Positions 1 to 4,804 of a DNA stretch of 5,955 bases are shown in pieces. The notes under the pieces are model-generated. The model was not told the origin of the DNA, did not search any database, and saw only the letters and a program-made list of their open reading frames with translations. Made by a program: the position numbers and the translations under genes. The number at the start of each line of letters is the position of its first letter. Within the stretch, counting starts at the first letter, position 1. The stretch is from the NCBI GenBank assembly GCA_945872285.1, contig CAMBZR010000117.1, forward strand, positions 1 to 5,955, read 5' to 3'. Origin of the DNA: Bordetella parapertussis. Lineage in GTDB: Bacteria; Pseudomonadota; Gammaproteobacteria; Burkholderiales; Burkholderiaceae_B.

Positions 1-1
1 T

Positions 2-739
2 ATCAGCAAAAGCTATAGCGGCCTAAAGGCCGTTGATCAAGTCTCAGTCGAGGTCAAGCCAAACACAATCCACGGCTTGATCGGCCCCAATGGCGCCGGA
101 AAATCCACCATCATCAACATGATTGCAGGCATTTATCGTGCGGATGAGGGCTCAATCCACTTGGGCGACCTTGATCTGTCTTCATTGGATATTGCCAAGC
201 GCGCCAACTTAGGTTTAGCGCGCACCTTTCAAAACCTTCAACTCATCGAAGGCGTCTCGGTACTCGACAATGTGCTGTTAGGAGTCGCCCACAAACATTC
301 ATACGGCAAAGATTTTGTCACATTCATATCAGGCGGTGAACTCGAAGGTGACGAGCGCAAAGAGGCTTTTGCCATCTTAGAGTTTTTTGGGCTTGCACAG
401 TTTGCAGATCGTCTACCTACACAATTGCCCTACGGCCACCGCAAGCTCATTGAGTTGGCACGCGCGATTGCACAGCGGCCAAAAATGCTGTTGCTTGATG
501 AGCCGATTGCAGGGATGAATACCCAAGAAGCCAAGGCGATTGCGCAAGTCATCCGTAAACTGCGCGAACATGGCATCACCATCTTGCTGGTTGAACACAA
601 CATGGAGTTCGTGATGTCGGTATGCGACACCATTAGTGTGCTGAACTTTGGCAAGTTGATTGCCTGCGGCACGCCTGCAGAGATCCAGAATAATCCAGAA
701 GTGATCGAGGCCTATCTTGGCACTGGGGCGAAAAAATGA
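2..739 (+). CDS. livG: Branched-chain amino acid-type ABC transporter ATP-binding protein LivG (5' partial)
   Basis: ATPase of a liv (HAAT-family) importer; with LivF it would power uptake through a LivHM-type permease at the inner membrane. The frame is open from base 2 and gives 245 residues. LivG proteins are about 250-260 residues, so only some 5-10 N-terminal residues and the start codon lie outside the window. The TTG at 77 falls inside the Walker A strand and cannot be the start. Visible motifs, numbered from base 2: Walker [10 protein letters not shown] (28-36), Q-loop RTFQN (Gln77), signature LPYGH (142-146) followed by RKLIELARA, Walker B MLLLDEP (162-168), and H-loop LVEHN (His199). 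The LPYGH signature in place of LSGGQ is usual for LivG. The TGA stop overlaps the livF ATG (ATGA, 736-739), indicating translational coupling. The substrate cannot be read from the ATPase; amino acids are the default, and an aromatic acid is possible given paaY nearby. Confidence 0.93.
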   Translation: MSKSYSGLKAVDQVSVEVKPNTIHGLIGPNGAGKSTIINMIAGIYRADEGSIHLGDLDLSSLDIAKRANLGLARTFQNLQLIEGVSVLDNVLLGVAHKHSYGKDFVTFISGGELEGDERKEAFAILEFFGLAQFADRLPTQLPYGHRKLIELARAIAQRPKMLLLDEPIAGMNTQEAKAIAQVIRKLREHGITILLVEHNMEFVMSVCDTISVLNFGKLIACGTPAEIQNNPEVIEAYLGTGAKK

Positions 740-1440
740 TTCACGCCAAAGACCTCTGCGCAAACATTGGCGCCAATCAAGTATTAAGAGATATCAGTCT
801 TGATTTAGGGCCAGGCGAGATGCTTGCAGTGATCGGCGCGAACGGTGCCGGCAAAACATCGTTGCTACGTGCGCTGTCCGGCCTCTTGCCTCTTGAATCA
901 GGCGCGATCTCTTTTAATGGCCAAAGCACCGGCAAGGTTCAAGCCCATCAACTGACGCGCGCAGGCTTAATTCACGTCCCGCAAGGCCGTCAGATTATTC
1001 CTGGCCTGTCAGTGCGCGATAACCTCACGATTGGTGCCATCAACATCGGCTTAAGCCAAAGCGTCATCACCCAACGCATGCAAGAACAATGGCAACGGTT
1101 TCCGGTGCTCGAACAGCGTCAAAAAATTTCTGGCAGTTCACTATCAGGTGGTGAACAACAAATGCTGGCGATTGCGCGCGGCCTAATGATGCAGCCCAAG
1201 GTGTTGATGCTAGACGAACCTTCGCTAGGTTTAGCCCCGCAGATTGTGCAGTTGATTATGACGACCTTACGAGGCTTAGCCGATCAAGGCTTGGCGATTT
1301 TGTTGGTCGAGCAAGTCGCCATGCTAGCGCTTGAATACTCTGATCGAGCCTTGGTGCTTCGTAACGGCGCCTGCGCCATGCAAGGCCAAGCCAAAGAGCT
1401 TTTAAACAGTCGCGAGTTGGTGAATAGTTATTTGTCGTAG
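736..1440 (+). CDS. livF: Branched-chain amino acid-type ABC transporter ATP-binding protein LivF
   Basis: Second ATPase of the liv-type importer, expected to pair with LivG on the cytoplasmic face of the permease. It has 234 residues, the normal LivF length. Motifs: Walker A GANGAGKT (34-41), Q-loop VPQGRQI (Gln83), the LivF-style segment FPVLEQRQ before the signature LSGGE (136-140), Walker B VLMLDEP (156-162), and LVEQ at the switch position. Gln193 replaces the usual H-loop His; this is normal in LivF proteins, although the Asn that commonly follows is Val here. The ATG start at 736 overlaps the livG stop, with a GGGGCG stretch just upstream as a weak ribosome site. livHM and the binding-protein gene would be expected upstream, outside the window. 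No convincing intrinsic terminator follows the TAG; the nearest inverted repeat (CTGAG/CTCAG, 1444-1465) has no T-run. Confidence 0.94.
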   Translation: MIHAKDLCANIGANQVLRDISLDLGPGEMLAVIGANGAGKTSLLRALSGLLPLESGAISFNGQSTGKVQAHQLTRAGLIHVPQGRQIIPGLSVRDNLTIGAINIGLSQSVITQRMQEQWQRFPVLEQRQKISGSSLSGGEQQMLAIARGLMMQPKVLMLDEPSLGLAPQIVQLIMTTLRGLADQGLAILLVEQVAMLALEYSDRALVLRNGACAMQGQAKELLNSRELVNSYLS

Positions 1441-1521
1441 GCTCTGAGCGATTATCAGACCTCAGCGCTGCGCACAAATGTAAAAGATGTAAATCTTAGG
1501 CGGAGTCAGCGATTCGACATC

Positions 1522-1539
1522 TAATTAAAAATATAATTA
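1522..1539 (+). promoter_or_regulatory. Possible promoter -10 box inside paired TAATTA palindromes
   Basis: A perfect TATAAT lies at 1532-1537. Two copies of the palindrome TAATTA, at 1522-1527 and 1534-1539, are spaced 12 bases start to start, about one helical turn, and the second overlaps the -10 box. This is the layout expected of an operator over a promoter. No good -35 is present: the hexamer 17 bases upstream is GCGATT, and TTCGAC at 1513 is too close. There is no TGn extension either. If used, transcription would begin near 1544 and leave a leader of about 114 bases before the gene starting at 1658. The AT-rich hexamer could also be chance. Confidence 0.3.
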
Positions 1540-1626
1540 CGTCTCGCTCGGGATAGATCACTGAGGCCTATTTAACCACCGCGCCGTCGGTACTGTCTCA
1601 GTCTCAAATCCATTAATTTTTTATGC

Positions 1627-1657
1627 ATGGCTCAGCGACAGTCATGTCCTGAGTCAT
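1627..1657 (+). promoter_or_regulatory. Strong hairpin directly against the start codon of the 304-residue gene
   Basis: Bases 1627-1639 pair with 1646-1657. The result is a 12-bp stem with one G-T pair (1630/1654), a single bulged C (1636) and a six-base loop AGTCAT (1640-1645). The last paired base sits immediately before the ATG at 1658. The only Shine-Dalgarno-like triplet, GAG at 1651-1653, lies inside the stem, so a folded transcript would hide it. The loop sequence AGTCAT recurs as the end of the 3' arm (1652-1657), so the 5' arm ATGGCT could pair with either copy and two folds are possible. There is no T-run, so it is not an ordinary terminator. A role in translation control is inferred. 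Confidence 0.4.
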
Positions 1658-2572
1658 ATGGCAAATTCAATTCACTTCTCGATTAAATATGATGGCCCCG
1701 CCCTACAAAGCCATCAAATGGATGTTAGAGAGCTAGCGCCTGCTCTGATCGCTCTATCTAATATGCTCGAAGAGGCCAACAAGGTCGTATTCCCAAATTC
1801 TGAAAGTGTAAAAGTCAATATTCAAGGCAACTTTAAGGGCGGCTCATTCGGTGTTGACTTAATTGCAGTGCAAAGCATTACGAATCAGATTGTTTCAATG
1901 CTGTCAGGCCCTGAGGCAGCTGCGTTTTCAAATCTCAAAACCATACTTGAAGCCCTTGGGCTCATCGGCGGCGCTGGTTGCGGCCTGATCGGGCTCACCA
2001 AGTGGTTACGAGGGCGCAAACCCTCCCTTATCCGCACAACGGGCGATCGCGTCATTTTTGAGATCACTGAAGCGTCCAGCGTCGAAACATTTGAGATTAA
2101 CTTGGTCACTAGCAAGCTCTATCAGAGCCGAGTCGTTAGAAAAGCGTTAGCGAGCGTTGTCAAACCGCTAGAGCGCGATGGCATAGATATTTTTGCGGCC
2201 GGCAAAGATGGAAGCACTTCTGAAGTGATTCGCAGAACTGATGCGTGCTGGTTTGAGTTGTCAGAATCAGAGGCAGATATTGTCTCTGACACCCTAGCCG
2301 AACGCGTTTTGCTGCAGATTGAATCCGCCGTTTTCAAAGATGATCATAAATGGCGTTTCAGTGATGGCGGTAGTTCATTTTTTAGCGAAATCTCAGACTC
2401 TAGTTTTATTGAAAAAATAAACGCTGGAGTCGGACGCTTTGGAAAAGGAGATGTGCTCTGCGTTGATCTCAGAAAAATTCAATCCGTTACAGATCACGGG
2501 CTAAGAATGGAGTACGCCATTACCCGTGTTCATGAACACCGAGCCCCCTTGCAGCAAACATTTGGCTTTTAG
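1658..2572 (+). CDS. Conserved-looking hypothetical protein with a glycine-rich hydrophobic segment
   Basis: Function unknown; I recognise no named family with confidence. It has 304 residues. The N-terminal part (about 1-90) reads as a mixed alpha/beta domain, with IKYDGPALQSHQMDV (9-23) and a helix LAPALIALSNMLEEAN (26-41). Residues about 96-114 form a hydrophobic glycine-rich stretch (GLIGGAGCGLIGL, 101-113) followed by basic KWLRGRK, compatible with one membrane-spanning or membrane-associated helix. There is no signal peptide. The C-terminal part (about 215-304) alternates strands, with HKWRFSDGG (230-238), KGDVLCVDLRKIQ (263-275) and GLRMEYAITRVHEHR (281-295), suggesting a small beta domain. 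From memory, WRFSDG and the GD-L-V-L then EY-I-V-HR pattern recur in uncharacterised bacterial proteins, so it appears full length. The ATG has almost no Shine-Dalgarno and sits against a hairpin. The gene stands alone and overlaps the next gene tail to tail by 4 bases. It may be an accessory gene placed behind the liv operon. Confidence 0.85.
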   Translation: MANSIHFSIKYDGPALQSHQMDVRELAPALIALSNMLEEANKVVFPNSESVKVNIQGNFKGGSFGVDLIAVQSITNQIVSMLSGPEAAAFSNLKTILEALGLIGGAGCGLIGLTKWLRGRKPSLIRTTGDRVIFEITEASSVETFEINLVTSKLYQSRVVRKALASVVKPLERDGIDIFAAGKDGSTSEVIRRTDACWFELSESEADIVSDTLAERVLLQIESAVFKDDHKWRFSDGGSSFFSEISDSSFIEKINAGVGRFGKGDVLCVDLRKIQSVTDHGLRMEYAITRVHEHRAPLQQTFGF

Positions 2573-3330
2573 TCGTAAAACTCAACCCCTTTCAGCAAGC
2601 CCTTCCACTGCTCGTCATCGTGCCCAAACAAGACCGTGACGCCAGCATTTTCGATTTTTCGAATTTCACTCATCGATTGACTTGAATGCTCAGGGCTCCA
2701 GGTGTTGCGGGGGTTGATATCCAAGTCGAGATTGGCGCGCAAGGCGACGGCGTCAGACGCCAGTAAAAATGCGCCAGAGCGATCAAGACCCACCAGTGCG
2801 GTTGTCATGCCTGGCGTGTGGCCTGGCATCGGCAACAACACAATGCGGCCATCATTAAACAAGTCACGCTGCTCGGTGATCGTTTCGGTGGGTAATGAGT
2901 GTTTCCAATCCACCGCCAGGTAGCCCATTTTTTCAGCGCCAAGTTCGCTTGCTGCCTCAAGTTCTTTAGCGTGGCAAATCACCGCTGCCTTTTTAAAAAA
3001 CTCGTTACAGCCACAATGATCAGAATGAAAATGTGAATTCACCACTACGTCGATATCGTTTGGTTGTAAACCAACCAGCGCTAATTGATCGATGAGATTT
3101 TCTTCTGGCTTTGAAATCGGCACAATCGCCTTTGCAATCGAACCCCAACGACCTGCGGCATCTTTGGTGGTTGAAGGATGACAGCCCGTATCAAACAAGA
3201 CATTGCCTTCTGGATGGCGCAACAGATAGCAATTCACCGGTAGGTCGATAAGCTCTGCCCGATCGGCATCCGGCATATAAATACTTTTACGCAAGCGTAG
3301 ACGACCGCCAGAGAGAATATGCATTTTCAT
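2569..3330 (-). CDS. Metallo-beta-lactamase-fold hydrolase, AHL-lactonase-like family
   Basis: Zinc-dependent hydrolase of 253 residues, the usual length for AHL-lactonase-like MBL proteins; no signal peptide, so cytoplasmic. The metal set is complete: the HxHxDH motif HFHSDH (His100, His102, Asp104, His105), His171 in GHTPG, Asp193 in ASDA and His237 in FGHD. The strand NVLFDTGCHPS (43-53) and the C-terminal FGHDDEQW also match lactonases of the AiiA/AttM type. AiiA has an active-site Tyr three residues after the bridging Asp; here that position is Ala196, so AHL or lactone hydrolysis should not be assumed. A 4-pyridoxolactonase-like or other ester/lactone substrate is possible. ATG at 3330 is preferred: AAGGA lies 10 bases upstream, between short inverted arms (3331-3335 and 3346-3350). 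Met3 is an alternative. It follows the thioesterase gene by 57 bases on the same strand, so the two are probably co-transcribed. Confidence 0.9.
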   Translation of the reverse strand: MKMHILSGGRLRLRKSIYMPDADRAELIDLPVNCYLLRHPEGNVLFDTGCHPSTTKDAAGRWGSIAKAIVPISKPEENLIDQLALVGLQPNDIDVVVNSHFHSDHCGCNEFFKKAAVICHAKELEAASELGAEKMGYLAVDWKHSLPTETITEQRDLFNDGRIVLLPMPGHTPGMTTALVGLDRSGAFLLASDAVALRANLDLDINPRNTWSPEHSSQSMSEIRKIENAGVTVLFGHDDEQWKGLLKGVEFYD

Positions 3331-3387
3331 AAGCGGTGTGTCCTTCGCTTTTAGCTGGCGTTATAAAGAATGAATACGAGACTGACG

Positions 3388-3846
3388 TTAATGTTCGACG
3401 ACACCTAAGCCTGGTACGCGCAATAGGTCTGCAGCCTTAAGCAGTGACTCTGGCACAGGTACGGCTTTATTGGTGGCTAAATCAACATACACATGCACAA
3501 AATACCCTTGCGCCGAAGCCTGCATGTCGTCATTTCTGAAAATACCGATTTCGTAGCGAATGCTGCTGTTACCCAGCTTGCCTAAGCGCATGCCCACATA
3601 AACGGTGTCCGGAAACGCCATCGAACTGATAAAGCGGCAATGCGTTTCGGCAACTAAGCCCACATGCTTTGACTTTTGCAATTCAAGCACGCCCTGCTTA
3701 ATCAAAAAGGCGGTGACCGCCGTATCAAAGTACGAGTAGTACACAACGTTATTGACGTGCGCAAAGACGTCGTTATCTTTCCAGCGGGTTTCGATTTTGT
3801 GAAAGTGGGCGAACGCGTCACGCATTTGGGCTGGGGCTCGGCTCAT
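3388..3846 (-). CDS. Acyl-CoA thioesterase, 4-hydroxybenzoyl-CoA thioesterase (hotdog) family
   Basis: Cytoplasmic hotdog-fold protein of 152 residues, expected to hydrolyse an acyl- or aroyl-CoA to the free acid and CoA. The family motif is near the N-terminus: RWKDNDVFAHVNNVVYYSYFD (21-41). Asp26 sits at the catalytic Asp position of the 4HBT/YbgC family, and the H-x-N-N block follows. ETHCRFISSMAFPDTVYVG (67-85) and SIRYEIGIF (95-103) are the typical later strands. The frame is open to an ATG at 3900, but I choose 3846. The extra 18 residues are hydrophobic and unlike family N-termini, that ATG has no ribosome site, and it would lie upstream of the likely promoter. ATG 3846 has AGAGA at 3851-3855. 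The gene is divergent from paaY and probably leads an operon with the MBL-fold hydrolase. An aromatic CoA ester is a plausible substrate given paaY, but this is inferred. Confidence 0.9.
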   Translation of the reverse strand: MSRAPAQMRDAFAHFHKIETRWKDNDVFAHVNNVVYYSYFDTAVTAFLIKQGVLELQKSKHVGLVAETHCRFISSMAFPDTVYVGMRLGKLGNSSIRYEIGIFRNDDMQASAQGYFVHVYVDLATNKAVPVPESLLKAADLLRVPGLGVVEH

Positions 3847-3875
3847 AATGTCTCTGTGTAGGTTTAATGAGAAGT

Positions 3876-3905
3876 ATGATAACAAGGCTAGCAAGCTCAT
3901 GACAC
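3876..3905 (-). promoter_or_regulatory. Probable promoter for the thioesterase-hydrolase pair
   Basis: On the minus strand, GTGTCA (3905-3900, 4 of 6 matches to TTGACA) is followed after 18 bases by TATCAT (3881-3876, 5 of 6 matches to TATAAT). The start point would be near 3869, about 23 bases before the ATG at 3846. A plus-strand TATGAT (3875-3880) occupies almost the same bases and could be the -10 of paaY, but it has no good -35. The two promoters would then be face to face in a 74-base gap. Assigned by eye only. Confidence 0.35.
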
Positions 3906-3920
3906 ACAGGATAAGCCACC

Positions 3921-4523
3921 ATGCTAAAGGTCTATGCCATCGACGGAATCACCCCTGTCGTTCACCCGACCGCTTATGTACACCCCACCGCGGTACTGAT
4001 CGGTGACGTCATCATCGGCGCGCGTTGTTATATCGGGCCCCTAGCAAGCTTACGTGGCGACTTTGGGCGGATTGTGATCGAAGAAGGGGCCAACATTCAG
4101 GATAGCTGCGTGGTGCACGGGTTTCCAGATCGCGAAACCGTCGTTGAAATCGACGGCCATGTCGGCCACGGCGCAATCCTGCATGGCTGCCGGGTTGAAC
4201 GTAACGCGTTGGTCGGGATGAATGCTGTGGTGATGGATGAGGCGGTAGTGGGTACCTGCAGCATCGTTGGGGCCTCAGCCTTTGTCAAAGCCGGCATGAT
4301 CATCCCGCCGCGCAGCATGGTGTTAGGTGCGCCGGCAAAGGTGGTGCGCGAGCTGAAAGACCAAGAGATCGCCTGGAAATCGATGGGCACCGGTCAATAT
4401 CAATTGTTGACCGAACGCTGCTTGGCCACGATGCAGTGTGTGGATCCGCTTAGCGAAATTGAGCCCGACCGTAAAAAACTCAATTTACAGTCGCCGGCTA
4501 AGCTAAAAATTCAATCGATGTGA
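3921..4523 (+). CDS. paaY: Phenylacetate-degradation protein PaaY (left-handed beta-helix, gamma-carbonic-anhydrase-like)
   Basis: PaaY is an accessory protein of phenylacetate catabolism; the E. coli protein has been described as a thioesterase acting on CoA thioesters of the pathway. This copy has 200 residues, close to E. coli PaaY. It opens with [20 protein letters not shown] (5-24), followed by hexapeptide repeats of a left-handed beta-helix, [10 protein letters not shown] (43-52) and [14 protein letters not shown] (56-69). The metal ligands of the gamma-carbonic anhydrase fold are present: His66, His83 (VGHGAIL) and His88 (LHGC). [13 protein letters not shown] and [11 protein letters not shown] follow, then the C-terminal helix [13 protein letters not shown]. 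Only the last 15-20 residues drift from E. coli. AGGA at 3907-3910 lies 10 bases before the ATG. It stands alone, divergent from the thioesterase, with no ring-oxidation paa genes in view. A general gamma-carbonic anhydrase/YrdA assignment is less likely because of the PaaY-specific HGFP and C-terminal region. Confidence 0.93.
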   Translation: MLKVYAIDGITPVVHPTAYVHPTAVLIGDVIIGARCYIGPLASLRGDFGRIVIEEGANIQDSCVVHGFPDRETVVEIDGHVGHGAILHGCRVERNALVGMNAVVMDEAVVGTCSIVGASAFVKAGMIIPPRSMVLGAPAKVVRELKDQEIAWKSMGTGQYQLLTERCLATMQCVDPLSEIEPDRKKLNLQSPAKLKIQSM

Positions 4524-4584
4524 GGTCTTTAGTGGCCATGAGTTGGTTGTCGGCCAACAACTGCATATAGTGGGTCATGTTCAT
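4498..4584 (-). pseudogene. Possible short ORF or truncated gene remnant coupled to the metal-binding protein gene
   Basis: A 28-codon frame starts at ATG 4584, which overlaps the TGA of the heavy-metal-associated gene as ATGA, the usual sign of translational coupling. AGG lies 8 bases upstream, within the end of that gene. The product begins MNMTHYMQLLADNQ, which reads like the amphipathic start of a real protein, and ends at TAG (4500-4498) after SIEFLA. The last eight or so codons run antisense through the 3' end of paaY, so the frame may be the stub of a longer gene cut off when paaY came to lie beside it. I cannot assign a family. It may also be chance, as the frame is very short. Confidence 0.28.
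4542..4561. other. Small inverted repeat in the paaY / metal-binding gene convergent gap
   Basis: The 57-base gap between the paaY stop and the stop of the metal-binding protein gene holds two mutually exclusive 5-bp stems: GTTGG/CCAAC (4542-4546 with 4554-4558) and GTTGT/ACAAC (4546-4550 with 4557-4561). Neither is followed closely by a T-run on either strand; the T6 at 4584-4589 is more than 20 bases away. It could act as a weak bidirectional terminator, but the evidence is thin, and part of the repeat also codes in the short ORF above. Confidence 0.2.
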
Positions 4585-4793
4585 TTTTTGACCTGCGCGG
4601 GGTAGCCCTCTTCATTCAACACTTGAATCAGTGCCGCTGTGCCCTTTGAGAAATCACCCACCACGCGCGCTGCGCTGGCGGCTAAATCGACTTCAACCCC
4701 TGTCACACCCGCAATACCTTTCAGCGCTTTTTCAACATGCTTCACGCAGTTGCCGCAGGTCATACCGGTGATACTTAGATTGATCGTTTCCAT
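4581..4793 (-). CDS. Heavy-metal-associated (HMA) domain protein, CopZ-like metallochaperone
   Basis: Small cytoplasmic protein of 70 residues, the size of free-standing HMA-domain chaperones that carry Cu(I) or a similar soft metal. The binding loop GMTCGNC (10-16) has both cysteines (Cys13, Cys16). HVEKALKGIAGVTGVEVDL (19-37) gives helix 1 and strand 2 of the ferredoxin-like fold, and ALIQVLNEEGYPAQV gives the closing helix and strand with the family's EEGY. The ATG at 4793 is chosen because AGGA sits 6 bases upstream; an in-frame TTG at 4808 overlaps the ettA stop and lacks a site. It lies 11 bases downstream of ettA and is probably co-transcribed with it. No copper ATPase or regulator is in the window, so the metal is inferred from the family. 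Confidence 0.9.
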   Translation of the reverse strand: METINLSITGMTCGNCVKHVEKALKGIAGVTGVEVDLAASAARVVGDFSKGTAALIQVLNEEGYPAQVKK

Positions 4794-4799
4794 GTCGAG

Positions 4800-4803
4800 T
4801 CCT
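4800..4803 (-). promoter_or_regulatory. Ribosome binding site deciding the start of the HMA protein
   Basis: AGGA on the minus strand lies 6 bases upstream of ATG 4793 and directly after the ettA TGA (4807-4805). It favours the ATG over the upstream in-frame TTG at 4808, and suits re-initiation by ribosomes finishing ettA. Confidence 0.6.
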
Positions 4804-4804
4804 A

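Noticed and set aside
19..32. Perfect CGGCC-TAAA-GGCCG inverted repeat
   Set aside because: It lies wholly inside the livG coding frame (residues SGLKAV of the ATPase), so codon choice explains it; there is no T-run and it is not at a gene boundary.
425..439. LivG signature LPYGH instead of LSGGQ
   Set aside because: Departure from LSGGQ is characteristic of LivG-type ATPases and is not a sign of a dead enzyme.
1303..1314. Gln in place of the H-loop His in LivF
   Set aside because: LVEQ is the usual form in LivF proteins, so it is not an inactivating change.
1627..1686. A 19-codon upstream frame starting at ATG 1627 and overlapping the start of the 304-residue gene
   Set aside because: It has no ribosome site and its start is the 5' arm of the hairpin; nothing supports translation.
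2555..2569. C-terminal QTFGF of the 304-residue protein as a sliding-clamp binding motif
   Set aside because: It lacks the leucine expected at the fourth position of QL[SD]LF-type motifs; the resemblance is weak.
3381..3391. Eleven-base match actgacgttaa shared with a site near 5482
   Set aside because: A single repeat pair, one copy inside ettA, with no similarity extending beyond it.
3847..3900. Eighteen-residue N-terminal extension of the thioesterase (ATG 3900) as a signal peptide
   Set aside because: It is hydrophobic but has no ribosome site, would start upstream of the likely promoter, and cytoplasmic 4HBT enzymes do not carry one.
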